Shown here: in pieces, positions 1 through 8,389 of the stretch | Layout of the letters: the number at the start of each line of letters is the position of its first letter | How positions within the stretch are numbered: position 1 is the stretch's first letter | Assembly: GCA_965222215.1 (NCBI GenBank) | Contig: OZ244931.1 | Coordinates: 372,001 to 436,000 of the forward strand | Direction: 5' to 3' | Length of the DNA stretch: 64,000 bases | Source of the DNA: JABJAG01 sp965222215 | Lineage (GTDB): Bacteria; Pseudomonadota; Alphaproteobacteria; UBA6615 | Position numbers and translations under genes: made by a program | Notes under the pieces: model-generated | Told to the model about the DNA's origin: nothing | Database searches by the model: none | The model's input: the letters and a program-made list of their open reading frames with translations, nothing else

Positions 1-483
1 GAATTCGATCCCGACGGGACACACGACGCGGTCGTGAACCTGCAGGGCGACCTGCCGACCCTCGATCCGGCGGTCGTGCGCGCGTGCGTGGACGTGCTCG
101 ACACGGCCGAGGTCGATATCTCGACGGCGGTGTGCGCGATCACCGAAGAGGCCGAGCGGACCAACCCGAACGTGGTGAAGGCGGTGATGGCGTTGTCCGG
201 GAGCGGGAGCGCACGCGCGGGGCGGGCGCTTTATTTCAGCCGCGCCACCGTGCCGGCCGGACCCGGGGACCATTTCCACCATATCGGGCTCTATGCCTAC
301 CGGCGCGACGCGCTGGCGCGTTTTGTGTCGCTGCCCGCGAGCCCGCTGGAAAAACGCGAGAAACTTGAACAACTTCGCGCCCTGGAAGCGGGCATGCGGA
401 TCGATGCGGCCATCGTTGACACTGTTCCGCTCGGTGTCGATACTCCTGCCGATCTTGAGCGCGCGCGGGCTCTGCTGGCTTAG
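1..483 (+). CDS. kdsB: 3-deoxy-manno-octulosonate cytidylyltransferase, C-terminal part
   Basis: The gene is cut by the window start; 160 residues of the C-terminal part remain. The frame is open from base 1 and ends at a TAG. It activates KDO to CMP-KDO in the cytoplasm for lipopolysaccharide inner-core synthesis, so the organism should be Gram-negative with LPS. Family marks are VVNLQGDLP near the fragment start, HIGLYAYRRDAL, and the C-terminal run SPLEKREKLEQLRALEAG followed by VDTVPLGVDTPADLERAR. These match the KdsB core and its usual end. pheA follows 38 bases later on the same strand, an arrangement common in alphaproteobacteria, so co-transcription is likely. Assignment is secure; only the N-terminus is unseen. 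Confidence 0.95.
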   Translation, partial: EFDPDGTHDAVVNLQGDLPTLDPAVVRACVDVLDTAEVDISTAVCAITEEAERTNPNVVKAVMALSGSGSARAGRALYFSRATVPAGPGDHFHHIGLYAYRRDALARFVSLPASPLEKREKLEQLRALEAGMRIDAAIVDTVPLGVDTPADLERARALLA

Positions 484-521
484 CAGGTCCCGCGCGTTTT
501 CGATGGACGGCAGTGAAGATT

Positions 522-1391
522 ATGAGCGACCAGAACGAACAGGCTTCCGACCCGGCGAATACCATCGCCTTCCAGGGGGTGCCCGGCGCCAACTCGCACA
601 TCGCGTGCCAGCAGGCATTCCCGGACATGACCCCGCTGGCCTGCCCGACATTCGAGGACGCGTTCGCCGCCGTGGAGACCCAGGGACGTGCGTCGCTGGC
701 GATGATCCCGATCGAGAACACGCTCGGCGGGCGCGTGGCGGACATCCATCACCTGCTGCCCCAGTCCAAGCTCTACATCAATCGCGAGCACTATCTCGAG
801 GTGCAGCACCAGCTTCTCGGCACGAAGGACGCGACGCTGGAAGGCCTGAAAGAGGTGCGCTCGCACCCGCAGGCGCTCGCCCAGTGCCGCGAGCAGCTCG
901 CCCAGCTGGGCGTGGCGACGCGCGCGCGGGCCGACACGGCCGGCTCGGCCCAGGAAATTGCCGAGCTCGGCGATCCCACGATTGGCGCGCTGGCGCCGGC
1001 GCTGGCGGCGGAGATCTATGACCTGCAGGTGCTGCGCTCGCGCTTCGAGGACCGGATCGGCAACACGACGCGCTTCGTCGTGCTGTCGCGCGCGCGGCGC
1101 GACCCGGACCCGAACGACGGACCGTCCATGACCTCGCTGATCTTCGAGGTGCGCTCAGTGCCCGCGGCGCTCTACAAGGCGCTGGGCGGGTTCGCGACCA
1201 ACGGTGTGAATATTTCCAAACTGGAAAGCTATATCTCCGGCGAGCGGTTCTCGGTCGCCCAGTTCTATGCGGACATCGAGGGCCACCCGGCCGACCCGGC
1301 GGTCGCGCAGGCGTTCGAGGAACTCGACTATTTCTCGAAGAACGTGCGCGTGCTGGGCGTGTATCCGGCCGCCGACTACCGTAACCAGTAA
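522..1391 (+). CDS. pheA: Prephenate dehydratase
   Basis: 289 residues. It converts prephenate to phenylpyruvate in phenylalanine synthesis. The N-terminal periplasmic-binding-like catalytic domain (about residues 15-195) begins with FQGVPGANSH, has AMIPIENTLGG, and ends with the catalytic-loop motif GNTTRFVVL. A C-terminal ACT domain (about 205-280) carries KLESYI, the usual phenylalanine-binding signature, so feedback inhibition is expected. There is no chorismate mutase domain, so this is the monofunctional alphaproteobacterial type. A GTG three codons upstream (513) is also possible, but GGACGG at 505-510 spaces better to the ATG at 522. Confidence 0.93.
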   Translation: MSDQNEQASDPANTIAFQGVPGANSHIACQQAFPDMTPLACPTFEDAFAAVETQGRASLAMIPIENTLGGRVADIHHLLPQSKLYINREHYLEVQHQLLGTKDATLEGLKEVRSHPQALAQCREQLAQLGVATRARADTAGSAQEIAELGDPTIGALAPALAAEIYDLQVLRSRFEDRIGNTTRFVVLSRARRDPDPNDGPSMTSLIFEVRSVPAALYKALGGFATNGVNISKLESYISGERFSVAQFYADIEGHPADPAVAQAFEELDYFSKNVRVLGVYPAADYRNQ

Positions 1392-1398
1392 TAAGCCC

Positions 1399-1490
1399 GT
1401 CATTGCGAGAAGGCCGGAGGCCGACGAAGCCATCCAGAGCGGACGCGCCGGCTTCTGGGTCGCGTCGTCGCGTTTCTCCGCGCGATGACG
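1399..1490. repeat. Dispersed palindromic intergenic repeat, copy 1 (diverged)
   Basis: The left arm begins GTCATTGCGAGA and runs to CATCCAGAG. The right arm ends CGCGATGACG, so the two arms are imperfect inverted repeats around a short GC-rich centre. It sits between the convergent 3' ends of pheA and nudC. The same arms recur near 6.4, 8.3, 27.8, 33.1, 50.5 and 61.1 kb. This copy is one of the more diverged in its right arm. Confidence 0.75.
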
Positions 1491-1497
1491 TTGGGAT

Positions 1498-2412
1498 TTA
1501 CCCCTCGGCCAGCCACTCCTCGATGAGGCGGCGGGCGATGGAATCCTTGCGTGGCAGCTGCACGGGCGAATCGGGCGTGATCGCCTTGAGTTCGTCGCGC
1601 GACATCCAGTCCGCCGACAGCAGTTCCGTCTCGTCGATGGTCAGCTCGGTGTCGAGCGCGCGGGCGCGGTAGCCGACCATGAGCGAGGCCGGGAACGGCC
1701 AGGGCTGGGAGTGCTGGTATTCGACGTCGGTCACGCGCACGCCGACTTCTTCATAGACCTCGCGCGCGACGCAGTCTTCCAGCGTTTCGCCCGGCTCCAG
1801 GAACCCGGCCAGCACCGACTGCATTTTGCCCTGGAAGCGCGGGGCCTTGCCCATGATGATCCGGTCCCCGTCATGGATCAGCATGATGCAGGCGACATCG
1901 GTGCGCGGAAAATGCACCGCGTTGCACGCGCTGTCGGTACAGCGGCGCTGGTGACCGGCGGATTCGCTGCGCGTCGGCGACCCGCACACGCCGCAGAAGC
2001 GGTGCCGCTGGTGCCAGTAGGCAAGGCCGCGCGCGAAGGCGAGCAGGTTGCCCTGCTTGTGGTCAATGTAAGGACCGACCTTGCGCAGGTCCTCGAACAC
2101 GCCCGCCGAACCGAGGACCTCGTGTTCGTGCGGGTCCTCGATATGGCTGACATCGATCGCGAAATAGGCCGTGCCGTCCACGAGACCGAGCAGGACCGGG
2201 TCGGTCTCGGTGTCGCGCAGAAGCTCGACCTGGGAAATCTCCAGTTCCACGGCCGCGACCTCGTCCGTGCCGTTGACCAGGTTGTGCAGCTGCCAGACCG
2301 GCAACAGGCGGCTGGACGCGCTGGACAGCGCCTCGGACAGCCAGTCGGCGTCGCGGCGCAGGTGCGAGACGCGGTCCAGATAAAGACTGGAGTAGAAATT
2401 CTGACGTTTCAT
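1498..2412 (-). CDS. nudC: NAD(+)/NADH diphosphatase (Nudix)
   Basis: 304 residues. It cleaves NAD(H) to NMN(H) and AMP and, in the family, decaps NAD-capped RNA. The order is an N-terminal NudC-like domain, then a zinc ribbon near the middle (FCGVCGS ... RRCTDSACN, four Cys), then the Nudix domain. The Nudix box starts GFLEPGETLEDC and continues into REVYEEVGV, with all the acidic metal ligands present. The NudC-specific motif SQPWPFPASLM follows it. The start ATG at 2412 gives the usual family length. The gene is convergent with pheA and separated from it by a palindromic repeat. Confidence 0.93.
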   Translation of the reverse strand: MKRQNFYSSLYLDRVSHLRRDADWLSEALSSASSRLLPVWQLHNLVNGTDEVAAVELEISQVELLRDTETDPVLLGLVDGTAYFAIDVSHIEDPHEHEVLGSAGVFEDLRKVGPYIDHKQGNLLAFARGLAYWHQRHRFCGVCGSPTRSESAGHQRRCTDSACNAVHFPRTDVACIMLIHDGDRIIMGKAPRFQGKMQSVLAGFLEPGETLEDCVAREVYEEVGVRVTDVEYQHSQPWPFPASLMVGYRARALDTELTIDETELLSADWMSRDELKAITPDSPVQLPRKDSIARRLIEEWLAEG

Positions 2413-2496
2413 GATGTTCGTGTGTCGCCCCGGAAGGCCGGTAACCTGTCACAGGCGCGCGCCTGTGGAAAGTCGCCCCGGAGAAGCGCGCACGCC

Positions 2497-2527
2497 TTGT
2501 TTATCCGGGGGGCCGATCTGATATAGT
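2497..2527 (+). promoter_or_regulatory. Putative promoter of the SRP RNA gene
   Basis: TATAGT at 2522-2527 lies six bases before the SRP RNA 5' end. TTGTTT at 2497-2502 is a possible -35 box, but the spacer is 19 bases, longer than ideal. The -10 is the convincing part. No other elements were recognised. Confidence 0.45.
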
Positions 2528-2533
2528 GCTGTC

Positions 2534-2629
2534 GGGAGGCCGGGCGGACAGGCATCTCGCCAACCCGGTCAGGTCCGGAAGGAAGCAGCCGTAACGAGGC
2601 TTCGCCTGGGTCGTATCAACCGGTCTCCC
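2534..2629 (+). ncRNA. ffs: 4.5S signal recognition particle RNA (small bacterial type)
   Basis: About 96 nt. The ends pair (GGGAGGCCGG at 2534-2543 with CCGGTCTCCC at 2620-2629, one G-U). The apical domain carries the universal SRP core: GTCAGGTCCGGAA followed by GGAAGCAGCC, i.e. the GGAA tetraloop and the Ffh-binding asymmetric loop. It forms the RNA core of the particle that targets nascent membrane proteins with Ffh and FtsY. Its place directly upstream of dnaX is common in bacteria. No strong terminator was seen before dnaX. Confidence 0.93.
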
Positions 2630-2692
2630 ACTTCGAACACCGAATCGGGTATTCCGGGTTCCTGCTGACATTCCGGGAAGCGAACACGCTCC

Positions 2693-4654
2693 ATGACTGC
2701 CGACCTTGAAGACCAGCCTGGTGAACCGGACGACCCGGCGCCGGATGAGTCGCAGGACGGCAGCCCGACAATCGACGATCCGAACCAGTCGAGCTTTCTG
2801 GACGCGCCGGCCCCGGAAGCCGCCGTGCCGGAAGCCGCCGTGCCGGAAGCCGCTGTGCCGGAAGCCGCCGCACCGAAGTCATCGCCCGAACCCGCTTCCG
2901 TGCCATCCGGGACCGAAAGCGCGGAGGCCTACCAGGTCCTCGCCCGCAAGTACCGGCCCCAGGACTTTTCCGGGCTGATCGGCCAGGAGGCGCTGGTCTG
3001 CACGCTGACCAACGCCTTCGCGCTCGACCGCGTCGCCCATGCCTTCATGCTCACCGGCGTGCGCGGGGTCGGCAAGACGACGACCGCGCGCATCATCGCG
3101 AAGTGTCTCAACGCCTCCGGCGGGCCGACCATCGATCCCGATCCGGATGACGAGCAGAGCATCGCGATCTCCGAAGACCGCCATCCCGACGTGATCGAGG
3201 TCGATGCGGCGAGCCGCACCGGCGTGAACGACATCCGGGAAATCCTCGACGGCGTGCGCTATCGGCCGGTGTTCGGACGCTACAAGGTCTACATCATCGA
3301 CGAAGTCCACATGCTGTCGACGCAAGCGTTCAACGCGCTGCTGAAGACGCTGGAAGAGCCGCCGGAGCATGTGAAGTTCATCTTCGCGACGACCGAAATC
3401 CGCAAGGTGCCGGTGACGGTGCTGTCGCGCTGCCAGCGGTTCGACCTGCGCCGGGTGCGCGCGGACGAGCTGATCGCGCATTTCAGCGGCATCGCCCAAG
3501 CCGAGAACGCGAAGCTGGAGGATGGCGCGCTGCGGCTGATTGCCCGCGCGGCAGACGGCTCGGTGCGCGACGGCCTGTCCCTGCTGGACCAGACGATCTC
3601 GGCGCACTGCTCGAACGGTGCCGTCGCGCGCGAGGAAGACGTGCGCGCGATGCTGGGCACGGCGGACAGCGCGGCGGTCCTGGATATCTTCGAGGCGGTC
3701 ATGGCGGGGCGCACGGCCGACGCACTGGACGGTCTCGGTACCTTGTACGACTCCGGCGCCGACCCGTTGTCGGTGTTGCAGGATTTGCTCGAACTGAGCC
3801 ACTGGATCACGCGGGTGAAGCTGGTGCCGAAGGCGGCGGACGACCCGGCCGTGTCGGAACTGGAACGCACGCGCGGCCGCGAGATGGCCGGGAAGCTGGG
3901 TGTCGCTGTGCTGTCGCGGGCCTGGCAGATGCTGCTGAAGGGCGTCGGCGAGGTGCAGCGCGCGCCCTCGGTCCTGCCCGCCGCGGAAATGGTCCTCATC
4001 CGGCTCGCCCACGCGGCGGACATGCCGCCGCCGGCGGACCTGGTAAAAAAGATCGAGGCCAGCGGCGACAGTGCTGCACCTGCCGCTCCCCCGTCTGCGC
4101 CGACGACGCCCGCGCCGTCCGACCGGGGCGGTGGCGCACAGGCTCTGTCCAACGGCGGCGGACAGTCGGCGGCCGTTCAGCCGGAAGAAGCCCCCACGGC
4201 CATGCCCGAACAGGCGGTGGCGGAGGCTGCGATCGCCGACCCGGAGAATTTCCCCGCGCTGGTGAGCCTGTTCGCGACACAGCGGGAAATCCAGCTTCGC
4301 AACCACCTGCACGCCAATGTGCACCTCGTTTCCTATGAGCCCGGGCGGCTGGAATTTCGCCCGACGAACGACGCGCCCAAGGACCTGGCGGGCCAGGTGC
4401 TCAACCGTTTGCGGGGCTGGTGCGGTAATCACTGGCAGGTCAGCGTATCCGGCGATCCCGGCGCGCCGACCCTTGCGCAACAGGCCGACAACGCCGAAGC
4501 CGCCGCCCACCAGCAGGCCGCGGAGAATCCCCTAGTGCGCGCCGCGCTGGAGACGTTTCCTGGTGCGAAGATCGAACGGGTGGTGTCGCGCGAAAACCTG
4601 GCAGACGATGCGGCGGGCGACGACCTGCCGATCGAGATCGAGGATGACGAATGA
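2693..4654 (+). CDS. dnaX: DNA polymerase III subunit gamma/tau
   Basis: 653 residues; the clamp-loader ATPase of the replisome. A low-complexity N-terminal extension (about residues 1-78) precedes the AAA+ domain, which starts at AYQVLARKYRPQDF. The Walker A is TGVRGVGKTT (121-130), the Walker B is YIIDEVHML, and sensor 1 and the SRC arginine-finger motif (TVLSRCQRFDLRR) are present. The C-terminal tau-like region ends in an acidic tail. Oddity: the four-Cys zinc module that usually follows Walker A is absent. Residues 141-160 hold no Cys, so the segment is ASGGPTIDPDPDDEQSIAIS. The gene is translationally coupled to ybaB through an ATGA overlap. No slippery-site frameshift was recognised. 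Confidence 0.95.
   Translation: MTADLEDQPGEPDDPAPDESQDGSPTIDDPNQSSFLDAPAPEAAVPEAAVPEAAVPEAAAPKSSPEPASVPSGTESAEAYQVLARKYRPQDFSGLIGQEALVCTLTNAFALDRVAHAFMLTGVRGVGKTTTARIIAKCLNASGGPTIDPDPDDEQSIAISEDRHPDVIEVDAASRTGVNDIREILDGVRYRPVFGRYKVYIIDEVHMLSTQAFNALLKTLEEPPEHVKFIFATTEIRKVPVTVLSRCQRFDLRRVRADELIAHFSGIAQAENAKLEDGALRLIARAADGSVRDGLSLLDQTISAHCSNGAVAREEDVRAMLGTADSAAVLDIFEAVMAGRTADALDGLGTLYDSGADPLSVLQDLLELSHWITRVKLVPKAADDPAVSELERTRGREMAGKLGVAVLSRAWQMLLKGVGEVQRAPSVLPAAEMVLIRLAHAADMPPPADLVKKIEASGDSAAPAAPPSAPTTPAPSDRGGGAQALSNGGGQSAAVQPEEAPTAMPEQAVAEAAIADPENFPALVSLFATQREIQLRNHLHANVHLVSYEPGRLEFRPTNDAPKDLAGQVLNRLRGWCGNHWQVSVSGDPGAPTLAQQADNAEAAAHQQAAENPLVRAALETFPGAKIERVVSRENLADDAAGDDLPIEIEDDE
2813..2872 (+). 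repeat. Four tandem 15-bp repeats inside dnaX
   Basis: Four adjacent in-frame copies of CCGGAAGCCGCCGTG, with small third-base differences in the third and fourth copies, encode PEAAV PEAAV PEAAV PEAAA in the disordered N-terminal extension of DnaX. Copy number could vary by slippage without shifting the frame. The AAA+ domain is not affected. Confidence 0.9.
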
Positions 4655-4980
4655 AGAACCTTGGCAACCTGATGAAGCAGGCGCAGGAAATGCAGGCCAA
4701 AATGGTCGAAATGCAGGACCGCCTGGCGGAGATGACCATCGACGGGGTGGCGGGCGGCGGCATGGTCACCGTGACCCTGAACGGCAAGAGCGAAATGAAG
4801 GGCATCAAGATCGACCCGTCGCTCCTCAGCGCCGACGAGGCGGAAATCCTCGAAGACCTGATTTTGGCTGCACATGCTGACGCCAAGAAGAAGGCGGAAG
4901 AGCGCATGGCCGAGGAAATGAAAGAGGTCACCGGCGGCCTCAACCTGCCGCCGGGAATGAACCTGCCCTTCGGCGCCTGA
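4651..4980 (+). CDS. ybaB: YbaB/EbfC nucleoid-associated protein
   Basis: 109 residues. It is a small DNA-binding protein of the YbaB/EbfC family, a dimer with a tweezer-like fold, usually encoded between dnaX and recR as here. The N-terminal helix MKNLGNLMKQAQEMQAKMVEMQ and the central VAGGGMVTVTLNGKSEMKGIKID segment are the family signature. The methionine/proline-rich tail (GLNLPPGMNLPFGA) is usual. Its ATG overlaps the dnaX stop (ATGA), so it is translated by coupling. The exact cellular role is not fixed in the family; DNA compaction or repair support is generally assumed. Confidence 0.93.
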   Translation: MKNLGNLMKQAQEMQAKMVEMQDRLAEMTIDGVAGGGMVTVTLNGKSEMKGIKIDPSLLSADEAEILEDLILAAHADAKKKAEERMAEEMKEVTGGLNLPPGMNLPFGA

Positions 4981-5008
4981 GCGCGGCGTCCGGCATCCCC
5001 AGTTAAGC

Positions 5009-5602
5009 ATGTCCACACCCGAAATCGAGCGCCTGGTCGACCTGCTCGCCAAGCTGCCCGGCCTGGGTCCGCGCTCGGCGCGGCGCGCGGTGCTGCACCT
5101 TATCAGGCGGCCGGGCCAGCTGATGCAGCCGTTGTCCGAGGCGCTGTCGGGGGTGGCCATGGCGATCCGGACCTGTTCGAACTGCGGCAATGTCGACACC
5201 GTCGACCCGTGCCGCATCTGCACCGACGAGGAACGCGACCGCAGCGTCATCTGCGTGGTGGAGGATGTGGCCGACCTCTGGGCGCTGGAGCGCACGGCAT
5301 CTTTCGGCGGGCAGTACCATGTTCTCGGCGGCACCCTGTCGGCGCTCGACGGGGTCGGGCCGGAGGACCTGAATATCGGCCGCCTGACCGACCGGGCGCG
5401 CCTGGAACAGGTCGAGGAGGTGATCCTCGCCACCAACGCAACGGTCGCGGGCCAGACCACGGCTCACTACATCACCGAGCGCCTCGAAGGCGCGGGCGTG
5501 AAAATCTCCCGCCTGGCCCACGGCGTGCCGGTGGGCGGCGAACTCGACTATCTCGATGACGGCACGCTGACCGCGGCGCTGCGCAGCCGGCGCGAGGTCT
5601 GA
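5009..5602 (+). CDS. recR: Recombination mediator RecR
   Basis: 197 residues, the usual RecR length. It works with RecF/RecO to load RecA at gaps. The N-terminal helix-hairpin-helix (LAKLPGLGPRSARRAVLHL) is followed by a four-Cys zinc finger (CSNCGNVDTVDPCRIC), the Toprim domain from about VICVVEDVADLWALE, and the C-terminal Walker-B-like GVPVGGELDYLDDGTL. It is the last member of the dnaX-ybaB-recR operon; the next gene starts eight bases after its stop and may be co-transcribed. Confidence 0.96.
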   Translation: MSTPEIERLVDLLAKLPGLGPRSARRAVLHLIRRPGQLMQPLSEALSGVAMAIRTCSNCGNVDTVDPCRICTDEERDRSVICVVEDVADLWALERTASFGGQYHVLGGTLSALDGVGPEDLNIGRLTDRARLEQVEEVILATNATVAGQTTAHYITERLEGAGVKISRLAHGVPVGGELDYLDDGTLTAALRSRREV

Positions 5603-5609
5603 CGGTCCG

Positions 5610-6359
5610 GTGCGCCCGGCCTTCATTGCGCTCGCGTTCGTTGTGATGGTGGCCCCCGCCGCGGCTGACGATCTCGGTTCCTTCTATCGTTCCCTGAATT
5701 CGACGCCGCACGGCTACACGGTCGTGGACGACCCAGCAGGAAACCTGGCGGGGACGGCGCCCGCCGCCCGCGTGGAGCGCTTCGAGGTGCGGCCGGGCGA
5801 TTGCGCCGCCAACGGCGGGTGGGACGATTGCGCGAACGACCGCGAGCGTTCGGAGCTGGCGCAGGCGCGCGCTGACCGGATCGCGCCGGATACAGAGGGC
5901 TGGTACGGCTGGTCGCTGTACCTGCCGGTGGATCATCCGAACGTTCACCCGACGAAAACCGTCTTCGGCCAGTTCCACCAGACCCGTTCGCATCCGCTGT
6001 TCATGTTCCGGCAGACGGACGCGGGCCTGATCCTCGATAACCAGATCGACAAGACGCGCCACGATCTCCTGGTCCCCGACGCGGACCTGCGCGGGCGCTG
6101 GCACCGTTTCGAAATCCACGCGCGCTGGAGCCGTGAGCGCGTCGGCTTCTTCCATGTCTACGTGGATGGCGTCCGGCGCGCGGACTATCGCGGCCCGACC
6201 ATGACGGCGGACGAGGTTTACCTGAAGTATGGCGTCTACCGGTCCTTCGTCAGCCGGTACAAGGACGCGCGCGATGCGGACGCGGTGCCGCCGCAAGTTG
6301 CGTATTTCGCGAATGTCCGGGGCGCGAAGGTGCGTGAGGCCTTACAGAGGCTGAACTAA
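5610..6359 (+). CDS. Secreted polysaccharide lyase-like protein (heparin-lyase I fold)
   Basis: 249 residues starting at a GTG. Residues 1-20 form a clear signal peptide (MRPAFIALAFVVMVAPAAA, cut before DDLG), so the protein is periplasmic or secreted. The rest resembles the polysaccharide lyase/heparin lyase I beta-jelly-roll family: RSELAQ near the start of the domain, WYGWSLYLP, GQFHQT, and RWHRFEIHARWSR followed by HVYVDGVRRADYRGPT and a KYGVYRS end. Substrate is unknown; in many bacteria such proteins are annotated only as lyase-like. It lies eight bases after recR, so it may be carried on the recR transcript although functionally unrelated. Confidence 0.7.
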   Translation: MRPAFIALAFVVMVAPAAADDLGSFYRSLNSTPHGYTVVDDPAGNLAGTAPAARVERFEVRPGDCAANGGWDDCANDRERSELAQARADRIAPDTEGWYGWSLYLPVDHPNVHPTKTVFGQFHQTRSHPLFMFRQTDAGLILDNQIDKTRHDLLVPDADLRGRWHRFEIHARWSRERVGFFHVYVDGVRRADYRGPTMTADEVYLKYGVYRSFVSRYKDARDADAVPPQVAYFANVRGAKVREALQRLN

Positions 6360-6364
6360 CCCGG

Positions 6365-6455
6365 CTCTGGATTGCTTTGCCGCTTCGCGGTTCGCAATGA
6401 CGACCAGGATCAACCGTCATCGCGAGGAGCAGCGCGACGAGGTAATCCAGATGGA
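6365..6455. repeat. Dispersed palindromic repeat, copy 2 (arms in reversed order)
   Basis: The right arm (CTCTGGATTGCTTTGCCGC ... TCGCAATGACG, 6365-6402) comes first and a left arm (GTCATCGCGAGGAGC ... TAATCCAG, about 6416-6450) second. This looks like two half elements, or a recombined one, between the convergent lyase-like gene and rmuC. Confidence 0.7.
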
Positions 6456-6465
6456 GTCGGAAGAG

Positions 6466-7596
6466 CTACTCCACGGTCCGCAGGCGCGGGGGTTCGCTCA
6501 GGCTGTCCTCGACGGCGTCCTCGATGGAATCGTCGGTGCCGTCGTCGAGCTGGATGTCCTGTATCTTCGATCCGCGCGACTTCACCTTGTTGGCCGACGT
6601 GCGAATCTGTTCGATGTCTTTCTCGGCCAGCTCGAAATGCTTCTCCAGGTGGCCGACGCGCTTATCCAGACGGTCGACATCCTCCAGCATCGTCAGGACT
6701 TCGGTCTGGATGATCCCGGCGGCTTCTTTCATGCGCACGTCCTTCATGACGGCGCGCATGGTGTTGAGGAGCGCCCACAAGGTGGTGGGCGAGACGATGA
6801 ACACCTTGGCCCGGTGCGCTGCGTCCACCGCGCCGCCGAAGTTGGCGTGAAGTTCGGCGTAGACGGCTTCCGACGGCAGGAACATCAGCGCTGCGTCGGC
6901 GGTCTCGCCCGGCACGATGTATTTCTCGGCAATCGCTTTCACATGGGTGCCGACGTCGCGGCGGAATGCGCGGGCGGCCTCTTTCTGCGCGGTCTCGCTT
7001 TCGGCGTCCTGCAGTTGTCGCCAGGCTTCGAGCGGGAATTTGGCGTCCACGACGATGGGGCCGGGCGGGTTCGGCAGGTCGAGCAGGCAGTCGGCCCGCT
7101 TGCCGTCGCCCAGGGTCGCCTGGAACGAGTAGCTGCCCGGCGGCATCACCGATTCCACCAGGTCCTGGAGCTGGACCTCGCCGAAGGCGCCGCGTGCCTG
7201 CTTGTTGGACAGGATGTCCTGCAGCCCGACCACCTGCGACGACAGGTCGGTCAGGTTCTTCTGGGCCGTGTCGATGCGCACCAGCCGTTCCTTGAGCTCG
7301 TCGAGGACGGTCTTCTGGTTCTTGTCGGTTTTCTCCAGGGTCGCGTCGATCTTGCCGGTGAGCTGCTGCAGCCGCGCGTCGACGGACTGCGCCAGCGTGC
7401 GTTCCTGCGCCTGGAGGGTCTGGGCGAGCTGGGCCTGCTGGGCAGCCTGCGCCTCGGTCATCTGGGCGAGGCGTTCGCTCAGCGCGACCACCTCAGGCGA
7501 CGGGCCGTTCCGGCGCAGGGCGAGCACGAGGCCGACGATCAGGGCGAGCGCCCCGATCCCGCCGACGGCGAGTGCAATCATGAGTGCCTGGTCCAT
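6466..7596 (-). CDS. rmuC: DNA recombination protein RmuC homologue
   Basis: 376 residues. An N-terminal membrane anchor (about residues 5-26, LMIALAVGGIGALALIVGLVL) is followed by a long Gln/Leu-rich coiled coil (about 35-125). The RmuC nuclease-like domain then runs from about GAFGEVQLQDLVE through LPNPPGPIVVDAKFPLEAW and MFLPSEAVYAELH to SPTTLWALLNTMR. The PVVIDAKFPLE-type motif resembles a PD-(D/E)XK nuclease core. RmuC limits inversions at short inverted repeats in E. coli and has been tied to anti-phage and cell-wall phenotypes; its biochemical role is not settled. It runs against the flanking genes and is probably monocistronic. Confidence 0.9.
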   Translation of the reverse strand: MDQALMIALAVGGIGALALIVGLVLALRRNGPSPEVVALSERLAQMTEAQAAQQAQLAQTLQAQERTLAQSVDARLQQLTGKIDATLEKTDKNQKTVLDELKERLVRIDTAQKNLTDLSSQVVGLQDILSNKQARGAFGEVQLQDLVESVMPPGSYSFQATLGDGKRADCLLDLPNPPGPIVVDAKFPLEAWRQLQDAESETAQKEAARAFRRDVGTHVKAIAEKYIVPGETADAALMFLPSEAVYAELHANFGGAVDAAHRAKVFIVSPTTLWALLNTMRAVMKDVRMKEAAGIIQTEVLTMLEDVDRLDKRVGHLEKHFELAEKDIEQIRTSANKVKSRGSKIQDIQLDDGTDDSIEDAVEDSLSEPPRLRTVE

Positions 7597-7708
7597 GACG
7601 CCAGTCTAGCAGACCGGCAAGATTCGGTGTGTGCTTGACCTGCGCGCCGCGAGGTCATACGTAAGCCGCGAAACACCCGGATTTCAGCGAGTTAGAGGTT
7701 CCCGCGAT

Positions 7709-8221
7709 ATGGCAACGCGCCCGATCGTCATTGCACCCGACCCGGTGCTCAAGCAGGTGTGTGAACCCGTCGAGACCATCGACGCGGACGTGGTCGCCTG
7801 CCTGGACGACATGCTGGAGACCATGTACGCCGCGCCGGGCATCGGGCTGTCCGCACCCCAGATCGCGGATTTGCGCCGTCTGATCGTGTGCGACGTGGCT
7901 CGCGAGGGCGAGGACCCGCAGCCCTACCGCATGGTCAACCCGGAGATCGTCTGGCGCTCCGACGAGATTGTCGCCGCCGAGGAAGGTTGCCTCAGCATTC
8001 CCGACCAGTATGCCGAGGTGGAACGCCACCGCGAGGTGAGGGTCCAGTATCTCGACCCGGACGGGCAGGAACGCGAGATCGCCGCCGAGGGGCTGCTGTC
8101 CGCCTGTATCCAGCACGAGATCGATCACCTCGACGGTGTGCTGTTCGTCGACTACCTCACGCCGCTCAAGCGCAACATGATCCTGCGCAAAATGAAGAAG
8201 CTGAAGCGGCAACAGAAATAG
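7709..8221 (+). CDS. def: Peptide deformylase
   Basis: 170 residues. It removes the N-formyl group from nascent proteins, with a metal held by Cys and two His. All three motifs are present: GIGLSAPQI, EGCLSIP and QHEIDHLDG (HEXXH). The ATG at 7709 starts MATRPIVIAPDPVLKQ, the normal PDF N-terminus, with GAGG at 7694-7697 upstream. An in-frame start at 7631 would add 26 residues not seen in the family. It is followed by fmt, which makes the formyl group that Def removes; a half repeat element lies between them. Confidence 0.95.
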   Translation: MATRPIVIAPDPVLKQVCEPVETIDADVVACLDDMLETMYAAPGIGLSAPQIADLRRLIVCDVAREGEDPQPYRMVNPEIVWRSDEIVAAEEGCLSIPDQYAEVERHREVRVQYLDPDGQEREIAAEGLLSACIQHEIDHLDGVLFVDYLTPLKRNMILRKMKKLKRQQK

Positions 8222-8250
8222 GAAGAATTTCACACGTCCCTCATGCCGAC

Positions 8251-8294
8251 ACGCCCGCTCTGGATTGCTTCGTCGCTTTGCTCTTCGCAATGAC
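8251..8294. repeat. Dispersed palindromic repeat, copy 3 (right half only)
   Basis: Only the centre and right arm are recognisable: GACACGCCCGCTCTGGATTG followed by CTTCGTCGC and TTCGCAATGACCC. The centre matches that of the complete copy at 27.8 kb. It lies in the def-fmt gap and is presumably transcribed with them. Confidence 0.7.
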
Positions 8295-8389
8295 CCGTGA
8301 AGGGAGCCGTCGCCCGCGACAGTCGGAACAAGGGGGGCTGGCCGGCTCCCCGGGCTGAGGGCGTAGTTGAACCGAAAGACGACAGACCG

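Noticed and set aside
2879..4510. 543-codon minus-strand frame opposite dnaX
   Set aside because: No recognisable domain and typical Arg/His shadow composition.
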